Positions 1-10,600 of a DNA stretch of 64,000 bases are shown one piece after another. The notes below the pieces were generated by a model. The model saw nothing but the letters and a program-made list of their open reading frames with translations, was not told where the DNA came from and did no database searches. Each line of letters starts with the position of its first letter. Within the stretch, counting starts at the first letter, position 1. This DNA is from Galerina marginata (Eukaryota > Basidiomycota > Agaricomycetes > Agaricales > Galerinaceae). Position numbers and translations under genes: made by a program. Location of the stretch: the NCBI GenBank assembly GCA_023014335.1, contig JAECYW010000021.1, positions 62,001-126,000 on the forward strand, in the 5' to 3' direction.

Positions 1-1
1 G

Positions 2-946
2 GGTAGTAAACTCACTTACCATCAACAGTTGTCGATCATTCCGGAACCGCACGTTTGGAACAGAGATCTTTTGGACTACGGAATCTTGCTTCTCCCGGAT
101 AAGCGAGCAGAGGTCCGTCTCCGCTACTTCGCGAACTGTAACCGGGACGTTAGGACTGTTCGAGACGTCCTCCGCATCGCGATCGAGCATAGAATGTCTT
201 TCCGAATTGCGATACCGAAAGATAAGCTATCTAAATTCGCCCCAACCGAACCACTAAGACTCGCGGATCGCATCGCCTATAACGCTCTCTACAGCAAAGA
301 CTACGTCGAACCACCTTTGGTATTCACCACCATCGAAGCCTTCATCGTGATCTACGCCGCAAGAGTCACGGAATTCCTCCGCCGCCCCCACGCCATCATC
401 CTCATAGCAATCGGAGGGGCTTGCAGCTGGCTCGCACACCACTGGGGAGGAATAGAACTCTTTTACAGGTATATGAAAGGTCCTTCGATACAAACGACGG
501 TTTTCAACAGTGGTGCTTCGGACATCAAATCCAAATACCCTCAGGATCTTCACTGGGACGACGTCTCGGCTCAGGACATCGCCCTACTTTTCGGCAACAT
601 TCCAAACCTCAAGGACCGGCGTCACGACTTGTGGCTCTACCCCCCTCCCCACTTCCTCGAAAGCTTTTGCGATCATTGGTCTGGCGAGTGGAACGCAACG
701 CTCGACGGCATTTTCGACTACATCTCCGAAGCATACACAGCAATGCCGGCCAGACTCACGCCGATGGGCCGTACCGGCTGGAAAGACTGGCTCCGATCTT
801 ACAACAGGGGACCGTACCGACCAGTTTATCAGCTCAAGGATGAGGACGTCACTAATATTTTCAAAGGGATCGCACTAGCGGGGTTGCCAACTACTTGGGA
901 CAAAATGCCGCTCGATGAAATCGTCTGCCCCGAATACGTCGATTAA
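2..946 (+). CDS. Uncharacterised agaricomycete protein, 3' part
   Basis: An open frame runs from the window edge (base 2) to a TAA at 944-946, giving about 314 residues with no ATG near the start, so the gene or its last exon begins upstream. The protein is globular and rich in W, R and aromatic residues (LRRPHA, HHWGGIEL, FCDHWSGEWN, GWKDWLRSYNR). It resembles a multicopy uncharacterised family that I associate with mushroom genomes, though I cannot name a domain. A hydrophobic stretch (AIILIAIGGACSWLA) could be a buried helix rather than a membrane segment. The frame is intact and its GC content is higher than that of the Helitron beside it. Function unknown; coding status is fairly sure from the long intact frame. 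Confidence 0.6.
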   Translation, partial: GSKLTYHQQLSIIPEPHVWNRDLLDYGILLLPDKRAEVRLRYFANCNRDVRTVRDVLRIAIEHRMSFRIAIPKDKLSKFAPTEPLRLADRIAYNALYSKDYVEPPLVFTTIEAFIVIYAARVTEFLRRPHAIILIAIGGACSWLAHHWGGIELFYRYMKGPSIQTTVFNSGASDIKSKYPQDLHWDDVSAQDIALLFGNIPNLKDRRHDLWLYPPPHFLESFCDHWSGEWNATLDGIFDYISEAYTAMPARLTPMGRTGWKDWLRSYNRGPYRPVYQLKDEDVTNIFKGIALAGLPTTWDKMPLDEIVCPEYVD

Positions 947-1452
947 ACCGCCCGCCAGAACCCGCCGCCTCTCGAACTCTGGGAAATCATTTCAACCACA
1001 CGATCCGAACTTATTTCCGATACTCGTTTTCTCTCCCTCTCATGCTCTATCTTATGCAACTAGAAATTAGGGGGGCTCTGTAAGATATCTTTTGCAGACA
1101 GCCCTCCTCAGGATTCAACTCCATTCGGATTCAACTCCAAGACGAAGGCTGTAGGTAATTTCCAGTCGCATTTCGTCATTCAAAGTCGTTCGTCTTGTGA
1201 TCGCATTATATAAGTAGATTATATAAGTAGATTACGTAAGACGACTCCCTTCTTTTAAATGCCTCATGTACGCCTCGAGGAATATTATCTCTTTAACATC
1301 CATCATCTGTTAGCTTCAAGAGCAAGAGCGCTGTACTACCAGCCTCTTTTCTCGAGAACTAAGAGTGAGGATAAAAGACTTCTGACTCTCCTCTCGACGT
1401 TCCTCGAGGATAACCTTGAGAGCGGAGAACGCCGAAACTCTGGGAACAGAGC
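947..1452. other. Intergenic stretch with a short AT-rich direct repeat
   Basis: No convincing gene. Around 1204-1240 an AT-rich unit (ATTATATAAGTAGATT) is repeated twice and partly a third time. A 65-residue open frame at 1259-1456 has no recognisable motif. This GC-richer DNA continues to about 1550, where the Helitron homology stops, so the Helitron was probably broken against it. Confidence 0.4.
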
Positions 1453-4400
1453 TTAAGGGGTTCTCGACTGACGAGGCTGAGACTCAGGTCCTCTCACCAA
1501 CGTCCGCTTGTGCACCATCGTAAGACTCGCCGCCCACGTCTGACATGAACTAGCAATATTGGGCTGATCTTTTCTTTTTCCAGCTATTCTTGTTCTGAGA
1601 AACTGAATATCAGAAGCTGTACAGGCTGCATAGCGCATATTTTCTAAAGCAGTGCGAAGTTTAGTATCTGCAGGAGATTGGAATCTTTGTCTCATGTTTT
1701 GTCGCAAAATCACAACTGTAGTTATCTGATGCCATAAAGCTTTGCCTATTGCAGTTTGCTGGCCAGGTTCTGTCATAGCAGCATTAATTGTAGTACCAAC
1801 TCCTCCACTGTAAAGAGAAGAACCTTTAACAGGTGCTAATTGAGCAAAATCTCCAGCAAAAATCATATTCATACCACCAAATGGATTATCAACAATATTT
1901 TTAAGTTTAGCAAGCTGAGCACTGATTTTATAAAGATCAAGACATGATAACATTGAAACTTCATCAAGAAAAATATATTCAACACCTTCAAGTCTAGCAT
2001 AAACCTGAGCTAAATTGGTTTGTTCATTTTTTTTCATTGCCTCAGTTTGAATACCTAGAGCTGAATGATATGTAGATCCTTTGAGTAAAGCAGCTGCTGA
2101 ACCAGTAGGAGCCAGAATCATAATGCGATGTTTTTCTTTTCTTAGTTCAAAAAAAGCAATTAAAGCTTTAATAACCTGAGATTTACCAGTTCCACCCATT
2201 CCACCTAGATACATTTTAAGAGGTTCAGTTTTATGAAGAGTTGCATGATTAGCCACAATGCGGAATGCACACTCTTGTTCTGTATTCAAACTAAATTTAC
2301 TAACAGTATCATCAATGAATTTCTGTTCATTCAATTTCTCAGCCTGGAAATCCTTATTAATATATGATATATCTGATACTACAACTTCATCATGAGACTC
2401 ATGGTTATCAGTAGATTTATTAATACCTGATGGCAGATCCTTCATTCTTTGAGCAATGACATCTTTTTTAGCAGCATCAACTATAGAATTCCATTCACTG
2501 CTATTGAAATTCTCAGTAGGTTTAAAAGTGCTATCAGGTTTTATAGTATTGTCTTTGGAGCTATCCAGCCAGCCTATATTTTGAACTACTTTTTCAATCT
2601 GAGCCATTTCTTCAGTTTTAGCTGCATCATTAATAAGAAGTTCAGACATGTCTTGTTCATTATCAAAAGATGCTAGTGGACCATCATCTGTATAGTCCAA
2701 TGCTGTCTGATCTAGTTCATTAAGAGTTTGTTCACTATCAATCCAAGATCCAAATATACTATTCTTTTGAGCTGCACCTTTTTTCAGTTTAGCAGAGTAA
2801 TCATCTCTGGCATCATTGCATTCATATCTTAAATTGAAATTCTTCATCAACTGGTTTTGATGTTTAGCAAATTTGAAAGCATTAAAAGCTTCATCCCAGG
2901 TTTGATTTTCAAGCTTAAGATCTCTTCCAGTTCTCCATGGTTTAAAAAGTGTTAACATTGTTGAACAATAATATTCTCTATCACCTTGATCACTTCTAGG
3001 AAGAATGCCACCTAAAAACACTGGAACTACTAAGGGATCATTGGTTTTATAAACTACCTCATGTGTTCTATACAAAGGATGACCAGGTAAGAAGTTATAC
3101 TTTATATTAAGACTTGTTTCAGCAGGTTTATTGATAGTACTATTTTGAATATTTAATTCATCATCTGACTGGCTGGATTTGCCACCACCAACTTGTGAAA
3201 TAATATCTAGCTCATCATTTGAATCCAGTTCCTCATTTAATTCTTCTTCTTCAATATTATCAAGCTGTCCGTTAAGAATATCTTGCAAGGAGTCAAATTT
3301 TTTCAAGTTCTTTTTTGACCGTCTTATAGTTTCTGATCTGCGAATCCATTCATATAAAGTGATATTTTTGTGTATATTTGGGCGATAAATATAATCATCA
3401 ACTTTAGAAAGACCAACATAGTCTCCAAGATTCTTATCAAGAACAACTTTTTCTGGACTTTCTTCTTTATCATTATCACCCCATGCATCTCTGGCTTTGC
3501 GGACATAGAGTCTCCAGTAAAACTTTATAAATTTGTGCTGAGTATAATGATCTGGATTTCCTAATAGATATAAAGATGCCATTGGACTTCCTATTTCCAT
3601 TTTAGATGTAAGTGAGTTGACCATTTTAGTCATTAAAGCTCTAGCAGTTTCTTGGCGACTACTGCTGCCACCTAGTAACTCTGAATTTTTAGAGAATATT
3701 TGGCGCACAGTATCAAAGATCGAATAAGTTGTAAGACCTGGTTTAGTAACATAATCTGTAACATAAGCAACAACAGCTTTGACTGAAGTTCCAGACAAAA
3801 GACTTGTTACATCTGTATTTGCTCTAATAAGATAAGACAGAGCTGGTGTAAATGTATTCATCCAACTTTCACCTTTTTTCAATTTTAGAGCACCTGTAAG
3901 AGGTTCAACCATAGTATTCTCAACAATATCTCTAGGAAATCTTGCTTTACATTCACCTTTGCTATTTTTGCAGCCTTTTCTTACAGATCTACCATCTTTG
4001 GTTTCAATATCAGTTCTACAGTCATGTCTATTAGATCTTGCAAGTATATCATTGGTCTCTTCTTCAAATTTGACCCACCATTCATTTAATTCCTTGCATT
4101 TAGAACAATCTGTACAGTTTTTTGATTTACATAACTCAGGTGGAGGTTTTGGCATTGTTTTTGTTGGATCTGAATAACCAGTCTGTTCTTGCTTAGATTT
4201 AAAAGATGCAAGGATATCAGCTAATGGCTTTTCATTTAATAATTCACCTTGGTGAACACTCTCCAAATATTCAACAATTTGTTTTTGAAAGTCAGAAGTA
4301 CTATCCATGATGCGATCTCTGATCTCCTGAGGTGAAAGTGAATTTTTAATCCATAATAGAAGATGTAGATGCAAAGTTAAACGGCCTTGCTGTTCAACTG

Positions 4401-7400
4401 TTCCATAGTAAGCATTTGTTTTACCATACAAGCCTGGAGAGTTATTGCCAACACCCAATACATGTTTAATAAAGGTTTCACACATAAAATGAAAGAATCT
4501 TGCAGCTGCCACAGGGTTTTGAGCAACAAGGCGGTAAGCTTCATCAGGCAGACAAATCTCAGGTTTGAACTCAATATCTTTATCAGCAAAATAAAGACAG
4601 ATTGGATGTTTACTATCTGCAGGAGAAAGTGTAATAAACCAAGAAGGTGCACCTATATAGGAAATCAAAGACCATATTTCATTGCGCATAGACTTTTTAC
4701 CTGCTAAAGAACCTTCAACATGACCGCCAATTGTATCCAAATCTTGTATGACTTTATAGCATAGTTTTTCTTCTTCAGTTTCAGGTTTTACACGCTCACC
4801 AAGAGAAAGGCGCTTGCTAATATTAGATAACACTGAATGATTAAGGTTTAATAGGCGATTAGCCATTTCAGAAAAATAAGATCTTTGTACTACTAATCTT
4901 CCTCGACTTGTGCTTTGAGAAATCTGTTCATGATTAAATGCAATCAAAGGAAAATTAGGATCAGTTTGAAACCTTTTATCATGATACATTAATAAATGTC
5001 TTTTCTGGACCAAAGGTGAATGAATTTTGTTCATTATTGATTGACCTATGCCACCATGACCATATGGAAAAAGCCATGGAAGCATAGAAGGAAACAACTG
5101 GGGATTCTTAAATATTGAGCAAGGTTTTTCAGAATGGCCTGCAAATAAAATTTTTCCATTGCTCATAAGATGTTCCAAAGCTTTAGCCTTTATAGTATCA
5201 ATAGAAAGCTCTGAAAACTCTTGTCCTGTAAGACCTTGAACAGTAAATGAGCAAGGACCTGATTCTACACCATCTTCTTCTTCATTATCATGTACACTAG
5301 TGGCTTCTGGATCTTTATTTATAATAGACTCCCTATAGTCAATAACAACAGGACAGTCACTTTCAGGATATTGCATTAAATTGTCTTTTGAGATACCAAC
5401 ATCAGAATAATCAGCATGATTTAATTTAAGCCAATTTAAAGCATTAGCTACATGGTTGCGACGGACAAGTAAAGGAGTGCGTTTAATATCATCTCTGGTG
5501 GGTCTGCAAGGTCCAGTAAATATAAATGCAAGAACTTCATCAAGCTCTTTTACTGGAGGTGGTAAAACATCATATATTTTTGGGACTGGATTTTGGAAGG
5601 TAATAGCATTGGCTCTCATTTTATATCTACCTGATGCCACTTTGACTATGCATCTGTTGTGTCTTACACGTGCAATTAAAAGCTTTTCAACATAAGTCAG
5701 ATTTTTAAGCACATCTGGTATTTCACCGACCCAAAAACCTGAAGCTAAAGCAAATGAGGGTATTTTGTTTTTCTTTAAACTAGCACAACAGGTTTTACAT
5801 GCATGAGTACATTTTGAATCAATAATTGGACCAGTAATATCAGAAATTGGATCTTCAGGAGTTTTTCTTTCTTTGCGAGTAATACCTGGGTTTATTAACA
5901 CCTTTAATCTATCTTTTATTTCATTTAATGGTATTAGATTTTTGAATGGTGTTAATTTTCCACAAACTGCACAGCCTGCTTCAACAAATTGAGAGGGACT
6001 TGTATCTTGTATAAAGCCTGAAATTATTTTATGAAGTAAACTTTTAGATGGTGGCTGAGGAGGAAAAACTTTATTTCTTTCTTCAGACTCAGATATATCT
6101 TTCTGTTTCTTTAGATTATTTTGGGCTACTTTATTGTTGATATGATTTGCCTTTTCAACTTTATCAAGCTTGTTGTACCAAGTAGTCTGACGTTCAGCAG
6201 GTGTTAATATAGCTGATGGAGGGGAAAAAATAGTGCAAAAGCCAGCACAGTTTCCAATACACTGATGAGAAGATAGTACATTCATTAAAGCTGGTAAAGA
6301 ATGTTTACTTATTTTACAAATATCATGACACTTTGCAATCGCGCGGGCTTGTTTTAGAGTAACCTTATCACATAATAGCTCCAAGGGTACACGAGCTAAA
6401 AGGATGTCATTCTTATTCCTATATTTGTCCAAAGCTTCCTTAAATACCATCTGACCACTATATTTTAATGTTGTATTATCTTTGCAGATTGAGGAATTTT
6501 GAAAAAGAATATATTTTGAAATAGAAGCATATGTTAGAGTTTTTTCAGTACCAGCTCCAAAGAAAGAAGAGTTATCAGGTTGAATAACACAATCACTTCC
6601 ATCCCAATTATGTGCTATTGAACATTTTATTTTATTTATTGACGATTCAGAACAAAAATTGGCGGTACAAAAATTAGATAGAGGCTGCTGATAATTATAC
6701 CAAGCCTCCATAGATTTTATTTCCGTATATATACTAATTATTGGAATTCTGGCCAAAACAAGAGTTTGAATTGCCGAAGATACCAATATTGGAGATACAT
6801 CATAAGTAAATAGAGCAAGCTGATGCAAGGCCAATAAAGAAAATTTAGAGTTAAGCCGCATAAAGTTGGAATATTCATGTTTCAAGAGCAGATTTCTAAT
6901 AAGTTGTAGATATACTTTGTGTGCCTGATAAAAGGTATCAGTCTCTAATGAAGCCATATATACATATGAAAATAGCCTGTTTAAAGAATCACTAGTCAAG
7001 TAAATATATTCCACTAAAGCTTCAAATATTTTCAATGGACGAAGAAAGACCTTAAATTTGGTAACTAGATAGGAAATGTCAATATTGGAGATGATATTCA
7101 ATTTATGAAAGGTTTTGGTAATAAATATATCAAATAGACATCGAGGTCTAGTGCCAGAAATATCAGAAATATCAGAAATATCAAAAGTACGCTGAATGCT
7201 AATGCCAAAAATGCCAGAGGAATTTTGAATATCATTTGTGTTGTGAACGCAAATTGCCTTTTGCAAGAGTAACGTGTCAGCTTTTAAAGTCAAATGAGTC
7301 AGTCTTGAATTGAAACCTTGAAGTATATTAAAGACATACACAAAGCAAAGTTTTGCGGTGGCTGAGATAGAAGGTTGATTTGATTGAGCTCTCCAAGTAT

Positions 7401-7491
7401 AAGCAAGAAGAATACTAGTAGGATAATGCGTAACTTCATGTGAGGTGAAGATAGAGATAGATGGGGAGTAGCAAAAAAGAATGGTTGTCAA
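1453..7491 (-). CDS. Helitron Rep-helicase (RepHel), C-terminally truncated
   Basis: Rolling-circle transposon protein, 2012 codons without a stop. Seen in order: an atypical N-terminal extension (residues 1 to about 350, probably not all translated; an ATG near residue 180 is another start); the conserved Helitron N-terminal region (DKRFQTDPNFPLIAFNHEQ, about 837); the HUH nuclease motif LTLHLHLLLW (about 1037-1046); the Rep tyrosine motif AYVTDYVTK (about 1240); and a Pif1-type helicase with Walker A GGMGGTGKS (about 1760), Walker B FLDEVSM (about 1841), GDFAQLAPV (about 1878) and LRQNMRQ (about 1926). Homology stops after DQPNIASS (about residue 1980), followed by some 30 unrelated residues, so the last helicase motifs are missing. 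HUH nuclease nicks and joins single-stranded DNA and Pif1 unwinds it, both needed for Helitron movement. As it stands this copy is probably not autonomous, unless an unseen intron supplies the end. Confidence 0.93.
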   Translation of the reverse strand: MTTILFCYSPSISIFTSHEVTHYPTSILLAYTWRAQSNQPSISATAKLCFVYVFNILQGFNSRLTHLTLKADTLLLQKAICVHNTNDIQNSSGIFGISIQRTFDISDISDISGTRPRCLFDIFITKTFHKLNIISNIDISYLVTKFKVFLRPLKIFEALVEYIYLTSDSLNRLFSYVYMASLETDTFYQAHKVYLQLIRNLLLKHEYSNFMRLNSKFSLLALHQLALFTYDVSPILVSSAIQTLVLARIPIISIYTEIKSMEAWYNYQQPLSNFCTANFCSESSINKIKCSIAHNWDGSDCVIQPDNSSFFGAGTEKTLTYASISKYILFQNSSICKDNTTLKYSGQMVFKEALDKYRNKNDILLARVPLELLCDKVTLKQARAIAKCHDICKISKHSLPALMNVLSSHQCIGNCAGFCTIFSPPSAILTPAERQTTWYNKLDKVEKANHINNKVAQNNLKKQKDISESEERNKVFPPQPPSKSLLHKIISGFIQDTSPSQFVEAGCAVCGKLTPFKNLIPLNEIKDRLKVLINPGITRKERKTPEDPISDITGPIIDSKCTHACKTCCASLKKNKIPSFALASGFWVGEIPDVLKNLTYVEKLLIARVRHNRCIVKVASGRYKMRANAITFQNPVPKIYDVLPPPVKELDEVLAFIFTGPCRPTRDDIKRTPLLVRRNHVANALNWLKLNHADYSDVGISKDNLMQYPESDCPVVIDYRESIINKDPEATSVHDNEEEDGVESGPCSFTVQGLTGQEFSELSIDTIKAKALEHLMSNGKILFAGHSEKPCSIFKNPQLFPSMLPWLFPYGHGGIGQSIMNKIHSPLVQKRHLLMYHDKRFQTDPNFPLIAFNHEQISQSTSRGRLVVQRSYFSEMANRLLNLNHSVLSNISKRLSLGERVKPETEEEKLCYKVIQDLDTIGGHVEGSLAGKKSMRNEIWSLISYIGAPSWFITLSPADSKHPICLYFADKDIEFKPEICLPDEAYRLVAQNPVAAARFFHFMCETFIKHVLGVGNNSPGLYGKTNAYYGTVEQQGRLTLHLHLLLWIKNSLSPQEIRDRIMDSTSDFQKQIVEYLESVHQGELLNEKPLADILASFKSKQEQTGYSDPTKTMPKPPPELCKSKNCTDCSKCKELNEWWVKFEEETNDILARSNRHDCRTDIETKDGRSVRKGCKNSKGECKARFPRDIVENTMVEPLTGALKLKKGESWMNTFTPALSYLIRANTDVTSLLSGTSVKAVVAYVTDYVTKPGLTTYSIFDTVRQIFSKNSELLGGSSSRQETARALMTKMVNSLTSKMEIGSPMASLYLLGNPDHYTQHKFIKFYWRLYVRKARDAWGDNDKEESPEKVVLDKNLGDYVGLSKVDDYIYRPNIHKNITLYEWIRRSETIRRSKKNLKKFDSLQDILNGQLDNIEEEELNEELDSNDELDIISQVGGGKSSQSDDELNIQNSTINKPAETSLNIKYNFLPGHPLYRTHEVVYKTNDPLVVPVFLGGILPRSDQGDREYYCSTMLTLFKPWRTGRDLKLENQTWDEAFNAFKFAKHQNQLMKNFNLRYECNDARDDYSAKLKKGAAQKNSIFGSWIDSEQTLNELDQTALDYTDDGPLASFDNEQDMSELLINDAAKTEEMAQIEKVVQNIGWLDSSKDNTIKPDSTFKPTENFNSSEWNSIVDAAKKDVIAQRMKDLPSGINKSTDNHESHDEVVVSDISYINKDFQAEKLNEQKFIDDTVSKFSLNTEQECAFRIVANHATLHKTEPLKMYLGGMGGTGKSQVIKALIAFFELRKEKHRIMILAPTGSAAALLKGSTYHSALGIQTEAMKKNEQTNLAQVYARLEGVEYIFLDEVSMLSCLDLYKISAQLAKLKNIVDNPFGGMNMIFAGDFAQLAPVKGSSLYSGGVGTTINAAMTEPGQQTAIGKALWHQITTVVILRQNMRQRFQSPADTKLRTALENMRYAACTASDIQFLRTRIAGKRKDQPNIASSCQTWAASLTMVHKRTLVRGPESQPRQSRTP

Positions 7492-7628
7492 AATTCAACT
7501 TTCAACATTGGTTGATATTTGTTTGGCAACTGATGTCATGGCTGTTATTATAAACACATTGCAAACAAATAGAATTTATGCGCGTAAAATATACAACTAT
7601 GAGTAGGTACGCCAATGAAGCCCAGAGA

Positions 7629-10600
7629 CTAAACTGAAGGTGACAATGGAGGTGACTGCAGTATCTTGGCATGTGATATCTTGCGACGCTTTGAGGGCCT
7701 TGCAGCTGCATTCTGGACTTCCTCCTCCTCTTCCTCCTCCTCCTCTTCTTCTTCTTCTTCTTCTTCTTCTTCTTCTTCTTCCTCCTTCTCCTTCTCCTTC
7801 TCTCTTTCCTTCTCCTTCTCTTCCTCCTCTTCCTCTTCCTCCTCTTCCTCTTCCTCCTCTTCCTCTTCCTCTTCTTCCTCCTCCTCCTCTTCCTCCTCCT
7901 CCTCTTCCTCTGTATCGCCATCTTGTTGATCTTCTTCATAAGCCTCTAGAACTGCAGAATATGCCTTGTCAAACTCTTCCTGAGAAAGCTTCCAGTCCAA
8001 CAAAGAACCCCTCTGATATTTGCGATCTCCAGCAGTTTCACCCCAGAGCATTATGTCCTTGTCAACTGCATGTAATAAGGTAATTAGTTTATATAAATCA
8101 ATAAAAATTCAAAACTCACCTAAATCTGACTGTAAAAATTCTCGACGATGTGTGGTGTATTTTTCGGGGCTGGGAAATGCTAGAATACTATGCTTGGCTT
8201 CAATAGCATCATTCACCGAAGCTTCCAAGTCAGTGCCCTCAAAACATAGAAGTATTTGTCGCTTTAGCCATAAGGCTGTACATCCTGGAGCGCCTTTGAG
8301 TTTCTTCTTCTCTGCAAGTCTTTTGTAGTTCAAAAGAGCCGACGCTTGCTGGGAAATGTAAGGAACCCATAAGCTGGAATATGGATCTTCAAGGATTTCT
8401 CCAGTGGCAATTTCGATGATATCAACTGCTTTAAAAAGCCAGTCAATGAGAGCGTACACAAGTCCTCTGGCATGTTGATATCTTTGACGATCCACTGGAG
8501 AAATGGCGTTAAAGTCAAATGCTTCAATAGATGCAAGACGCTCGTGGGAAAGGCTTTCAAGGTCGTCGATGTCGATACTGAATGGGCTACTTGGATATTG
8601 ATAGGTTTTGAAGTCCAGAACGTTGATAAATATAATGAGGTTGCAAAATGCAATCAGATCAAGAACAGAGGAAAAACTCTGGAGATCGGGTAAGTGTGCA
8701 TAGGAGTCCTCTATAATAGAAGCTATATTAGAATACAGAGAACAACTAGAAAGAAACACCTACCATCTTCATTATATTTATTCAATACCAGACCATGATA
8801 GTAGAATGTTGCAATCCGACATAAAATCATACGTGTAGGAGGGTGGTTGGTGTTTGAAATAAAATCGTCAAGAATGAACGTATGCATCATGCCCAGCATA
8901 GTATGCTGCATGGTGCACGAAGCGTAGTGATGGCCACCCCCACAGATGGTATGAGTTGCAGTATACACCAGGTGAGTGGTATCTGGCATCATATTCCTAA
9001 CCAACAGTCATTGGTGAACGTAGATTTAAATTAAAGGCAGACTTACAATTGAACTTTATTCGTGAGTAAAACACCTTCAAGAATCCAATATTTGAGCGAG
9101 GGTAGTTCCAGATTAAAGTTGAGAAACAAGCGAATATTAGCAAGCTCAAGGGAAGCTGCTGCATGGAATTCTTCACTCTGATTGCCAGTTTTGATAGGAG
9201 ACGCTATAATCCAGTATTTAGACCCCTCAGGATTGAGGACTTCAATATGAGTGCCTTGACCATCGCTGTCGATATGAGCAAAATGCAAAGCGCCTTTTGT
9301 GGCTACAAGACGCCACCGCATGTCACCAGTTGGAAATCTTTCATCTTTATGGCAATAAAGTTCGTTGAGAGTCGCATTCCAAGCCACTAGCTCACTGGAG
9401 GGATGTCTGACAGGTTGAAGAGAAGCCAGGGTGTTAGGAAGGTCCAGAACGTTAAGGATTTTCCCATTGTCCTGTAGCGCGCAATCCAAAACTTGCTGCA
9501 AAGTTCCCGTGCGTATGCGTAAATTTGGGTTCTTTTTGCATTTGATCGAGTAGTCTGACAAAATTCCAGTTAGACTAAAATTTTCAAATTAATTGGTCCA
9601 ATTTTACCTTGGACTTCTATAGCCGCAGATAAAGTAGAAATCTTACTGAGACCACGTCAAGTGAAATCGTAGTTTTGATAATCGCAGTTTGTCTCGATGA
9701 TTTGCTTGTGACGCATCAGCCGCTGAATCTCGCTAGGTGCTTTGGCGTTAAACTCCTTTTCATCAAGAATCACAAAGGCACTATTCCCGTTGGGTAAAAC
9801 ATGGCGTGGTTTGCCATCGATATAGCAACTTTCAATAGCTGCATGAATCCGATAGAATTTCTGGGCATAAGCTTTGCTCTAAGAGAAGGAATGCAGCCAA
9901 TTAATATCTTGATAACTCAAAATAAATAAGTGGCGTACGTGAAAAGAGGGGTAAATAGTTCTCGCATTTCCCAGAGCATCATAGACGACGACTGATGATT
10001 TGTCTTTATAAGACTCTATTTTCTATAAGCCTTGGTTAGCGCGCCAAGTCAGAAGCATAAATATAACATTATCTTACAGGTCTCTCTTCAGTAACCAATT
10101 TATTGTCAGGAAAAGTCATCTTGATGTCGCTGGGTCGAACAAAAGTCTTCTGGTCTTCCTGTAAGGGAAACAAGTTGACCTCAGATTCTACAATAAATTG
10201 AGTGCTTTTCGGTTTTGGCTTGGGCTTGGGCTGCCTCTGGCGCGGAGGTTTCGGCTTGCGTTTTTTCTTGTTCTTTTCAGCAGGTTGTGACTCAGCTGGG
10301 GTTTCAAGTTGCCGTTTATTGGTATTGCGGGATGATTTGCGGAGGCCTTGCTCAGGTGCTGAGGTGTCTGCTTAAACATGTTGAGAGGCAAATAAATGGT
10401 TAATATTGATCAAATTTACCTTGAGTCACGGGAATTGGATTAGCGATAGCTTGCTCATTGTCCACAGGAATGGTTCCAGCTTCCTGCTCAAGCCCAGCAA
10501 CAGGCTCTTGTGCTGGCTCTGTTGTATCTGGTATAATTGCGGGTTCAGGAAGAGAAGGCGGTGGCTGGAGTAATGGCCGTAGACTTGAAGCCCTTGGCCA

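Noticed and set aside
1259..1456. 65-codon plus-strand frame next to the Helitron
   Set aside because: Short, no motif, at a probable breakpoint; no support as a gene.
7502..8083. Poly-Arg/Lys, poly-Ser and poly-Pro/Leu ORFs
   Set aside because: Other readings of the TTC/TCC microsatellite; only the poly-Glu reading connects to the JmjC-like gene.
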